DNA of 5,625 nt, from contig JAJNPX010000246.1 of the NCBI GenBank assembly GCA_021155145.1, forward strand, positions 1-5,625, written 5' to 3'. This DNA comes from Acidisarcina sp. GTDB taxonomy: Bacteria; Acidobacteriota; Blastocatellia; Pyrinomonadales; Pyrinomonadaceae. Under the pieces are notes generated by a model. That model made no database searches, was not told where the DNA came from, and saw only the letters and a list, made by a program, of their open reading frames with translations. Shown one piece after another: positions 1 to 5,625 of the stretch. Each line of letters starts with the position of its first letter. Position 1 is the first letter of the stretch. The translations under genes were made by a program, and so were the position numbers.

Positions 1-154
1 TGTCGTTATGGCCATCGACGATTATCGACCTCTTGTGCAGTTTGAGAGCTCTGGCCCACAATGCCGGATCCGCGTCGGCAGGCATCACTTGGGCGGCTGT
101 GATCGACGAAAGGAGCAGGACCAAGACTAGAACGACAAAGATCTTGAATTTCAT
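1..154 (-). CDS. Membrane dipeptidase-like protein (peptidase M19), secreted, N-terminal fragment
   Basis: Reading the minus strand from the ATG at 154-152 gives 51 complete codons that stay open to the left edge, so only the N-terminus is present. Residues 1-21 form a clear Sec signal peptide: Lys at 2 and 4, a long Val/Leu core (residues 5-15), then SSITAA with a likely signal peptidase I cut before Gln22. There is no lipobox cysteine, so a soluble periplasmic or secreted protein is expected. The mature part reaches LHKRSIIVDGHND, and the DGHND motif (His49, Asp51) is the N-terminal HxD zinc-binding motif of the renal/microsomal dipeptidase family. These enzymes are binuclear zinc hydrolases that cleave dipeptides, often with a D-residue at the C-terminal side; specificity cannot be judged from this fragment. 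The remaining zinc ligands lie outside the window. No Shine-Dalgarno sequence precedes the ATG. The dioxygenase gene lies upstream on the same strand, 73 bp away, so co-transcription is possible. The family call rests on one motif plus its setting. Confidence 0.8.
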   Translation of the reverse strand, partial: MKFKIFVVLVLVLLLSSITAAQVMPADADPALWARALKLHKRSIIVDGHND

Positions 155-172
155 ATATTTAAGTGCGATTTT

Positions 173-201
173 AGCCCCTATTAGTCCAAACTAAAAGGGC
201 T
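173..201 (-). repeat. Imperfect hairpin/dyad between dioxygenase and dipeptidase genes
   Basis: On the minus strand this reads AGCCC-TT-TTAGT-TTGG-ACTAA-TAG-GGGCT. The inner arms TTAGT (194-190) and ACTAA (185-181) pair perfectly around a TTGG loop. The outer arms AGCCC (201-197) and GGGCT (177-173) also pair, with a small internal loop between. It starts 26 bases past the dioxygenase stop codon and ends 18 bases before the dipeptidase ATG. The minus-strand RNA is followed by AAAAUC and not by a U tract, so it is not a classical intrinsic terminator. A regulator-binding dyad or a 5'-leader hairpin for the dipeptidase fits the position equally well; function is unproven. Confidence 0.4.
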
Positions 202-227
202 TGAGTCGGACTTGGCTGTGGTATTTT

Positions 228-1085
228 CTAACGCGTCTTTGATAATAGCGGGAAAAACTGACCTTGGATCTTCTCGCCCATCGGAATGACCGGGACACCT
301 CGCAATAGCGGTTCTCGAGTATTTGAACGCACACCATCGCGCATAAAGTTAATGACCACGCCCCTCCGCGGCCGATCAGAGGTGTTCTCGAACGACCCGT
401 GAACCGTCATAGGATGGTGAAAACTTGCCTCCCCGGCTTTCATCACCGCGGGTACAGGCGTAAAGGCTTCCATCTGCTCGGCGTTCAAATGTGAGAACAC
501 GGCAGTCATATCGTCTGCGAGTTCGCCTCGCGGCAGTAAATGCCATCGATGGCTGCCGGGTACATATTGAACACATCCATTTTCCTCGTCCGAATCGTCG
601 AGACCGATCCAGCACGTTAAATGAGCCAGCGGCACCGTTCTCGTCCAATAGGAATAGTCCTGGTGCCATGCGACGGCCGCTCCGTCGTAGGCTGGCTTTA
701 CGAACAGCTGGTCATGCCAGAATCGTACAGGGGCACCTAGCAGAATCTCTCCTGCAGCGATGATCGGCTCGGCGAATACAAGGTCATGGAATGCTTCCGA
801 TACCCTCCAACCACCAAGAGCATGGAACAGACGCCTTTCCGGGACAGTCGATTCATTTAAGTGGAATTCGTGAAAAAGAGGATTCTCGTACTGATCCGGG
901 GTCATAAGGAATTCCAGCGATTCCCGTAGTTTTTCAATCTGTCGCTGCGATAAGACCGGAACACCGAACATAAATCCCTCGTCGGCGAACGAGCCGGCCT
1001 GATCCGATGAGATCAACAAAGGCTGCACCCCATCGCCAACCGCAAAGAGATCAGAAATTGCTTCGTGTGTGAGAGAGAGATCCAT
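228..1085 (-). CDS. Phytanoyl-CoA dioxygenase (PhyH) family Fe(II)/2-oxoglutarate oxygenase
   Basis: A complete 285-residue gene, ATG at 1085-1083 and TAG at 230-228; the length is normal for the family. PhyH enzymes are cytosolic non-haem iron oxygenases that hydroxylate a substrate while turning 2-oxoglutarate and O2 into succinate and CO2. The fold starts near residue 32 (FADEGFMFG, then the helix after VLSQRQI). The iron ligands are visible: His141 and Asp143 in AWHQDYSYW, and His229 in MTVHGSFENTSDRPRR. Arg240 lies 11 residues after the distal His, the spacing of the 2-oxoglutarate-binding Arg in PhyH enzymes. CVQYVPGSHRWHLLP (171-185) is the usual family segment between the two. The active site therefore looks complete. 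No signal peptide or membrane segment is seen. Substrate cannot be assigned: the neighbours are a dipeptidase and a c-di-GMP protein, with no phosphonate, ectoine or fatty-acid genes nearby. The start is the only reasonable one, since the next Met (39) is already inside the fold. No Shine-Dalgarno sequence is present. Confidence 0.9.
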   Translation of the reverse strand: MDLSLTHEAISDLFAVGDGVQPLLISSDQAGSFADEGFMFGVPVLSQRQIEKLRESLEFLMTPDQYENPLFHEFHLNESTVPERRLFHALGGWRVSEAFHDLVFAEPIIAAGEILLGAPVRFWHDQLFVKPAYDGAAVAWHQDYSYWTRTVPLAHLTCWIGLDDSDEENGCVQYVPGSHRWHLLPRGELADDMTAVFSHLNAEQMEAFTPVPAVMKAGEASFHHPMTVHGSFENTSDRPRRGVVINFMRDGVRSNTREPLLRGVPVIPMGEKIQGQFFPLLSKTR

Positions 1086-1306
1086 CTAACTTATTATGTA
1101 CTCAATGATTAGACGCAACAAAGTTGATTTTTTTGTTCTATTTCTTTCGAAAATGTGGTAAAACATTGTTTGGCATTACCTCGGCAAGCAAATACGCCCA
1201 CACGCTGCTTGACCCCACCATCGTTAGCCCGATCGCAAACTGACATTCAAGGCTCTCTAATATAGCAATTCCACGCCTAGCTGTCTCACAAGTCCTCACT
1301 GCGTCT
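1086..1306. promoter_or_regulatory. Divergent intergenic region between dioxygenase and c-di-GMP sensor genes
   Basis: This 221-bp stretch separates two divergently transcribed genes and so must hold both promoters. The left third is A/T-rich, with a run of seven T at 1128-1134, and holds the candidate dioxygenase promoter. For the rightward gene the best -10-like hexamer is TAATAT at 1258-1263, about 43 bases before the ATG, but no convincing -35 box lies 16-18 bases upstream of it. Short inverted repeats occur (AATGT 1152-1156 with ACATT 1163-1167; GGTAA 1157-1161 with TTACC 1176-1180) and could be regulator sites, but they are short enough to be chance. I see no RNA gene and no convincing small gene here. 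Confidence 0.55.
1093..1121 (-). promoter_or_regulatory. Candidate promoter of the dioxygenase gene
   Basis: On the minus strand, TTGTTG (1121-1116) is separated by 17 bases from CATAAT (1098-1093), a reasonable match to a housekeeping -35/-10 pair. Only seven bases (AAGTTAG) separate the -10 box from the ATG, so transcription would start at about the first base of the start codon, giving a leaderless mRNA. This agrees with the missing ribosome-binding site. It is a motif match only, in an A/T-rich stretch where chance matches are common. Confidence 0.3.
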
Positions 1307-4255
1307 ATGATGCAAGATCCAGAAAACAAAGAGAGCAAAGCGACTCACCCGTCTGGCGAACCGATTAAGCATACCCTGAGCGACGAGCAGTATCGCAGTT
1401 TCATCGAGAATCTGCCCGTTCTCTTTTACGCTGTCGATCCTACACCGCCATACTCGCCGATCTATGTGAGCCCCGCATTCGAACGCTTCGGCTATCCGAT
1501 GGAGGATTGGTTGAACGACCCAAAGATGTGGATCCGCGTGATTCACCCTGACGATCGCCAGTGGGTCTTCGATCAGACGGCGGCATCAACCGTTTCTGGC
1601 GAAGAGGTTGACTACGAGTACAGGATAGTGGACGCAAGAGGTTCCGTTCACTGGGTCAGGGATTGCGGCTGTTTGATCCGCAGTAAAAACGGAAATGTGG
1701 TCTGCCGCGAAGGTGTAATGCTGGACATCACCGACCGCAAGCGCGCCGAAGAGGAACTTACACTAGGTGAACAACGTTTTCGAAATATTTTTGATAACGC
1801 AAGCGACATCATCTATATCCACGATCTGGATGGAAACTACCTTTCAATAAACGACGCCGGCGAAAGGATCTTTGGTTACACCAGAGCCGAGACACTAAAG
1901 ATGAACATGAGGGATGTCGCGGTTCCGGAGCAGTTGGATCTTCTTAAAGATCAGCTAGCGAAAAAGTTGAGTGGAGATTCGGGTCAGACATCGTACGAGG
2001 TTGATTGTCTTCGTAAGGATGGGCGGAAAATAACACTTGAGGTCAATAGCAGCATAATTCATAAGGACGGTGTCCCGGTTGCAGTACAGGGCATCGCCCG
2101 CGACGTAACCGAGCGGAAACGTGTCGAGGCGGCCATACGTGAGAACGAAGAGCGCTACCGGGATCTGTTCGAGAATGCAAACGATCTGATCTATACGCAT
2201 GACCTGCTTGGTAACTTTACTTCGATCAACAGGGCCGGGGAGAAGATCACGGGTTACACACGGGACGAGGCCGTTCGGATGAACGTGAGTCAGGTTGTCG
2301 CCCCGGAATATCTCGAACAGGCCCGCCGAATGATCACTACGAAGGTCGACGGAGTTGGCCCGACCGCATATGAACTCGAAATTGTCGCAAAGGGTGGGCA
2401 TCGGGTATCGCTCGAGCTTAGTACTCGGCTGATGTTCCTTGACGGAAGGCCGGTTGGAATTCAGGGCATCGGGCGCGACATCACCGAGCGAAAACGGACG
2501 GAGGAAGCACTCAAGGCGTCCGAACAACGATACCGTCAACTCGGCGAAGGCATCCTTCATCAGATCTGGACCGCACGACCGGACGGAATGCTTGACTATG
2601 TAAACAAACGGACGCTCGAATACTTTGAAAAAGCGAGGGAGGAACTTATCGGCGACGGTTGGCGAAACGCGGTCCACCCGGACGACTTGGATGAGTGCCT
2701 TGCTCGCTGGACACATTCTCTTGCCACCGGCGATCCCTTCGAAACCGAGTTTCGCCTTCGCCGTTATGACGGTGAATACCGTTGGCATGTAGCGAAGGCA
2801 ACGGCTGGGCGTGATTCGTTTGGCAATATCAATAAGTGGTTTGGGACAAATACGGACATACACGAACAGAAAGAGAGCGAGGAAAAACTCAATTATTATG
2901 CCCGCCATGACCCGCTCACAGATCTTCCCAACCGGGTTGAGTTCATGAACCACCTCAATCAGGCAATATCCAGGGCAAAAGACAGCAGCGGATCAAAATT
3001 CGCGGTTCTCTTCCTCGACCTTGACCGCTTCAAGGTGATCAATGACAGCCTTGGTCACGTCGTCGGAGACAAGCTGCTTGTCGCGATAGCGGGGCGTCTG
3101 AAATCGACGCTGCGGCCCGGGGATGTCGTTGCAAGGCTTGGCGGCGATGAATTCACTATCCTCCTCAACCGGACGGGGGGCCAATCGGATGTGTCCCAGG
3201 TTGTCGAGCGAATTCAGACCAAGATCTCAGAACCCTTCACGATAGACAATTACGAGGTCTTCACGACCGCAAGTGTCGGGATCATTCTTTCCGAGGGCCT
3301 TGACCGTCAGGCCGACGACTATCTGCGCGATGCGGATTCAGCGATGTATCGCGCAAAAGAATCGGGCAAGGCTCGATATGAAATATTTGACAGCGAGATG
3401 CATGTAAGGAATCTCAATCTTCTACAGGTCGAAATGGATCTGAGGCATGCCGTGGAAAGGAACGAGTTCGAAGTTCTGTACCAGCCGATCGTAGATCTTA
3501 GTTCCGCAACGATCTCGGAGTTTGAGGCCCTTATCCGTTGGCGTCATCCAGAGTTGGGCCTGGTTTCGCCGTTGGATTTCGTGGGCGTTGCGGAAGAGAC
3601 CGGTCTCATCGTTCCAATAGGAAAATGGATCTTGGGAGAATCGTGTCGGCAGCTAGCACAGTGGCAAAAAGACTTTGATCGCAAACTCTCTATAAGCGTG
3701 AACCTTTCGGCCCGCCAGCTTATGCACCCTTCGCTCGTCTCCCAAGTTGAAGAGATTTTGGCCGAAACCGGTCTCGATCCTCGCCAGTTAAAATTGGAGG
3801 TCACCGAAAGTACGGTCATGGAATATAGCGAACGAGCTCTGACCGTACTCAATGATCTGAACGACCTTGGGGTTCTGCTTTCGACCGACGATTTCGGTAC
3901 CGGATATTCTAGTCTAAGCTATTTGCAGAGATTCCCATTTGATCGTTTGAAGATCGACAGATCCTTCATCGACCGTTTGGGAGATAACAAAAAGAGCGAC
4001 GCGATCGTAAAAACTATCCTCATGCTCGGAACAAACCTAGATCTCGAGGTTGTCGCAGAAGGCATTGAAACGACCAGTCAATTGGAACTTCTCCGCACAT
4101 TAGGCTGCCGACTCGGACAGGGATTCCTCTTCTCGCGACCGGTCGAAGCAGGCGAGGCCCAGCGACTGATAACAAATCCGACCCTAGATGACACTGTTAT
4201 CCCACCGTTCTTTGCGGGAGACGAACCAGTTTACGAACTCGTTGGGGTCCAATAA
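1307..4255 (+). CDS. Four-PAS GGDEF-EAL protein: c-di-GMP cyclase/phosphodiesterase
   Basis: A complete 982-residue cytosolic signalling protein with no signal peptide or membrane segment. Domains in order: PAS1 (about 28-146, PAS_3 type with IHPDD at 79-83), PAS2 (157-273), PAS3 (283-398), PAS4 (about 406-524, VHPDD at 456-460), GGDEF (about 527-695), EAL (about 705-955), then a 27-residue tail. PAS1-3 end in the usual D-[IV]-T-[ED]-RKR linker; PAS4 ends DIHEQKESEE. The cyclase signature GGDEF (612-616) is intact, and RPGD (603-606) is the RxxD inhibitory c-di-GMP site at its normal distance. The EAL domain keeps the residues needed for c-di-GMP hydrolysis: E740 of EAL, N799 of SVNLS, E831 of EVTES, D861/D862 of DDFGTG, K882 of KID, E918 and E921 of AEGIE, and Q938 of GQGF. 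Both activities are thus predicted; which dominates cannot be told. Two ATG codons open the gene (1307 and 1310), neither with a Shine-Dalgarno sequence; the frame is open upstream to a TGA at 1241 but offers no ATG, GTG or TTG. It ends in tandem stops, TAA TAA (4253-4258). PAS ligands are unknown. Confidence 0.97.
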   Translation: MMQDPENKESKATHPSGEPIKHTLSDEQYRSFIENLPVLFYAVDPTPPYSPIYVSPAFERFGYPMEDWLNDPKMWIRVIHPDDRQWVFDQTAASTVSGEEVDYEYRIVDARGSVHWVRDCGCLIRSKNGNVVCREGVMLDITDRKRAEEELTLGEQRFRNIFDNASDIIYIHDLDGNYLSINDAGERIFGYTRAETLKMNMRDVAVPEQLDLLKDQLAKKLSGDSGQTSYEVDCLRKDGRKITLEVNSSIIHKDGVPVAVQGIARDVTERKRVEAAIRENEERYRDLFENANDLIYTHDLLGNFTSINRAGEKITGYTRDEAVRMNVSQVVAPEYLEQARRMITTKVDGVGPTAYELEIVAKGGHRVSLELSTRLMFLDGRPVGIQGIGRDITERKRTEEALKASEQRYRQLGEGILHQIWTARPDGMLDYVNKRTLEYFEKAREELIGDGWRNAVHPDDLDECLARWTHSLATGDPFETEFRLRRYDGEYRWHVAKATAGRDSFGNINKWFGTNTDIHEQKESEEKLNYYARHDPLTDLPNRVEFMNHLNQAISRAKDSSGSKFAVLFLDLDRFKVINDSLGHVVGDKLLVAIAGRLKSTLRPGDVVARLGGDEFTILLNRTGGQSDVSQVVERIQTKISEPFTIDNYEVFTTASVGIILSEGLDRQADDYLRDADSAMYRAKESGKARYEIFDSEMHVRNLNLLQVEMDLRHAVERNEFEVLYQPIVDLSSATISEFEALIRWRHPELGLVSPLDFVGVAEETGLIVPIGKWILGESCRQLAQWQKDFDRKLSISVNLSARQLMHPSLVSQVEEILAETGLDPRQLKLEVTESTVMEYSERALTVLNDLNDLGVLLSTDDFGTGYSSLSYLQRFPFDRLKIDRSFIDRLGDNKKSDAIVKTILMLGTNLDLEVVAEGIETTSQLELLRTLGCRLGQGFLFSRPVEAGEAQRLITNPTLDDTVIPPFFAGDEPVYELVGVQ
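1775..2512 (+). repeat. Tandem PAS2/PAS3 duplication within the sensor gene
   Basis: Residues 157-277 (bases 1775-2137) and 283-402 (bases 2153-2512) are two copies of one PAS unit about 125 residues apart. Over the first 52 aligned residues I count 30 identities, including F-x-N-A-x-D, IY-x-HDL, SIN-x-AGE and GYTR. Both close with a GI-[AG]-RD-[VI]-TERKR linker. They resemble each other much more than PAS1 or PAS4, so they probably arose by duplication inside this gene or an ancestor. The DNA copies have diverged, so this is not a recent duplication. Confidence 0.8.
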
Positions 4256-4307
4256 TAAGAGGGCCGCCAACAAGAGCAGACCTCTCGCGCGATAAAATGA
4301 TCGAAAA

Positions 4308-5625
4308 TCAGATCCCCGCCTGCGGGACGGTTTTCGGTTTAGCGTTCTTCACGTGTTTATCAAACCAATCGATCATTTCGAACAAAGTATGTTCGATAGA
4401 CTCTTTGGCCGAGTAGCCGTGTGATTCGAGCGGCAACATGACGAGCCGGGCGGTACCGCCATTTCCTCGGATCGCGGCAAACATTCTCTCCGACTGCATC
4501 GGGAATGTGCCTTGATTATTATCGGCCTCACCGTGGATCAGCAGGATCGGTTCGTTTATCTTGTTGGCGACAAAGAACGGAGATACCTTGGCATAGAGTT
4601 CAGGAGCTTCCCAGAACGTCCGGCGTTCGGATTGGAACCCGAACGGGGTCAGAGTACGGTTGTAGGCTCCGCTGCGGGCGATGCCAGCGCGAAACACATC
4701 ACTGTGAGCGAGCAGATTCGCGGTCATGAAGGCGCCGTAACTGTGGCCGCCGACGCCGACGCGGTCGGGATCGACCACGCCCATCTCGGCTCCTTTTTCG
4801 ATAGCCGCCTTCGCGGAATCGACGATCTGTTTAACGAACGTATCGTTGACCGTCAGCGGATCACCGACGACGGGCATTGTCGTATTATCGAGCACGGCGT
4901 AGCCCTGAAGCAGGAAGAATAGATGGGACATTCCACCGATCTGCGTGAACCGGTTCGTGGAACCCGAAACTTGTCCGGCCGTCGAAGCGTCTGTAAACTC
5001 AAGCGGATACGCCCAAACCACCGTTGGCAACCGGGTGCCAGGCTTGTAACCCGGCGGCGTATAGAGCGTGAACGAAAGGTCGACGCCGTCGGCACGCTTG
5101 TACGTGACGAGCTGCTTTTGGATGCCGCGAAGCTGCGGCGTTGGATCTTTGAATTCGGTGATCTGACGATTCACGAGAGGAGTCTTGCACAGACTGCCAA
5201 CCGGACAATTCACGCGGATAAAAAGGTTAGGCGGATCGATCGGTGACTCCTTTCTCGTGATATACCCGATGCCTTCATCATCGATCATCGCGACGAATGC
5301 CTCATAATCCTCAACGCCAGAGCGAAATATCTCGTCTGTCTTCAGCGTCTTCAGGTTGAGCTTACGGAAAAACGGCCGATCGCCTTCGGGTGAAGCGCCT
5401 GCACCGGTCAGAAAGATGTGGTCGCCGTTCATTCGCACCACATTGCCGCCGTTCGACAAGGTTTTTGTCACAGGCTGGCCGATATCGTTGTAGCGGTCGC
5501 GAGTATTCAGGTCGACGATCATCTTCGACGTTGCGGGGTTGCGATAGTCGGTCATGAACATACGCCGACGCTGTGTGTCGCGGTCGTAGTCGTAGTAAAA
5601 CATCAGCCCGTCACGCTCGCCGAAG
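4308..5625 (-). CDS. S9 family serine peptidase, glutamyl-endopeptidase-like (S9D), C-terminal part
   Basis: The frame ends at TGA (4310-4308) and stays open to the right edge. The ATG at 5603 is internal, because the codons before it (reading FGERDGL) continue the same protein. About 438 residues are present of a family usually near 800. Numbering from that internal Met, residues 1 to about 150 are the last beta-propeller blades and about 165-420 the alpha/beta-hydrolase domain. The triad is complete: Ser288 in GGHSYGAF (bases 4742-4740), Asp361 in HGEADNN (4523-4521) and His395 in ESHGYSAKES (4421-4419). The segments GGHSYGAFMTANLLAH, ARSGAYNRTLTPFGFQ and IHGEADNN closely match my memory of plant chloroplast glutamyl endopeptidase, so the S9D subgroup is more likely than classical prolyl oligopeptidase or DPP4. 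The expected role is cleavage of short peptides in protein turnover; cleavage after Glu is a family inference. Two cysteines six residues apart (133 and 139) could form a disulfide if the protein is exported, but the N-terminus that would show this is missing. The gene converges on the c-di-GMP gene, 52 bp away. Confidence 0.93.
   Translation of the reverse strand, partial: FGERDGLMFYYDYDRDTQRRRMFMTDYRNPATSKMIVDLNTRDRYNDIGQPVTKTLSNGGNVVRMNGDHIFLTGAGASPEGDRPFFRKLNLKTLKTDEIFRSGVEDYEAFVAMIDDEGIGYITRKESPIDPPNLFIRVNCPVGSLCKTPLVNRQITEFKDPTPQLRGIQKQLVTYKRADGVDLSFTLYTPPGYKPGTRLPTVVWAYPLEFTDASTAGQVSGSTNRFTQIGGMSHLFFLLQGYAVLDNTTMPVVGDPLTVNDTFVKQIVDSAKAAIEKGAEMGVVDPDRVGVGGHSYGAFMTANLLAHSDVFRAGIARSGAYNRTLTPFGFQSERRTFWEAPELYAKVSPFFVANKINEPILLIHGEADNNQGTFPMQSERMFAAIRGNGGTARLVMLPLESHGYSAKESIEHTLFEMIDWFDKHVKNAKPKTVPQAGI

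Noticed and set aside
376..763. Overlapping open frames on both strands inside the dioxygenase gene.
   Set aside because: They cover the region coding for the iron-binding HQD motif and other PhyH segments; their translations are Arg-rich and look like out-of-frame readings.
1152..1180. Short inverted repeats AATGT/ACATT and GGTAA/TTACC in the divergent region.
   Set aside because: Five-base arms in 221 bp of A/T-rich DNA are expected by chance, and the two overlap each other without forming one consistent structure.
1171..1186. TGGCATTACCTCGGCA resembling a sigma-54 promoter (TGGCAC-N5-TTGC).
   Set aside because: The GG-to-GC spacing is one base too long and the downstream element reads CGGC, not TTGC.
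1138..1338. A 66-codon minus-strand frame in the divergent intergenic region, with a somewhat hydrophobic C-terminal half.
   Set aside because: No ribosome-binding site, its start lies antisense inside the c-di-GMP gene, and the sequence is not recognisable. It would also block the only promoter space. Conservation in relatives could revive it.
1955..2953. A 332-codon open frame on the minus strand, with a hydrophobic stretch near its N-terminus.
   Set aside because: It lies wholly antisense to the PAS2-PAS4 and early GGDEF region of the c-di-GMP gene, whose protein motifs are unmistakable; its translation matches no family I know. It is a shadow of codon bias in the real gene.
4258..4285. 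AGAGG/CCTCT inverted repeat in the gap between the convergent genes, followed on the minus strand by TATTATT.
   Set aside because: A five-base stem with an 18-base loop is too weak to call as an intrinsic terminator, although its place at the end of two converging genes is suitable.
4505..5246. Several open frames of 69-136 codons on both strands within the S9 peptidase gene.
   Set aside because: They overlap the peptidase reading frame, which carries the complete catalytic triad, and none shows a recognisable domain.

Overview
The window holds four protein-coding genes of a Gram-negative-type bacterium. Two are cut by the window edges. GC content is moderate (roughly half) and no start has a clear Shine-Dalgarno sequence. 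The gene style (long multi-PAS GGDEF-EAL sensor, S9 peptidase of the chloroplast glutamyl-endopeptidase type, M19 dipeptidase with signal peptide) reminds me of Acidobacteriota, perhaps the Blastocatellia/Pyrinomonadaceae side. That placement is inference from protein style only; there is no marker gene here.

Layout from left to right. (1) Positions 1-154, minus strand: the first 51 codons of a secreted membrane-dipeptidase-like protein (peptidase M19), running off the left edge. (2) Positions 155-227: a 73-bp gap with an imperfect hairpin/dyad. (3) Positions 228-1085, minus: a complete phytanoyl-CoA dioxygenase (PhyH) family Fe(II)/2-oxoglutarate oxygenase. (4) Positions 1086-1306: a 221-bp divergent intergenic region that must carry the promoters of genes 3 and 5. 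(5) Positions 1307-4255, plus: a 982-residue cytosolic PAS-PAS-PAS-PAS-GGDEF-EAL protein in which both c-di-GMP synthesis and degradation motifs are intact. (6) Positions 4256-4307: a short convergent gap. (7) Positions 4308-5625, minus: the C-terminal part of an S9-family serine peptidase with a complete Ser-Asp-His triad, running off the right edge.

The genes do not form an evident single pathway. The dioxygenase and dipeptidase could be co-transcribed. The c-di-GMP gene is divergent from the dioxygenase and convergent with the S9 peptidase, so it is probably its own transcription unit. I found no RNA gene, CRISPR array, insertion sequence, phage gene or defence/toxin system. The window looks like ordinary chromosome, and its most interesting content is the sensor architecture, the lack of SD sequences and the dyad ahead of the dipeptidase.
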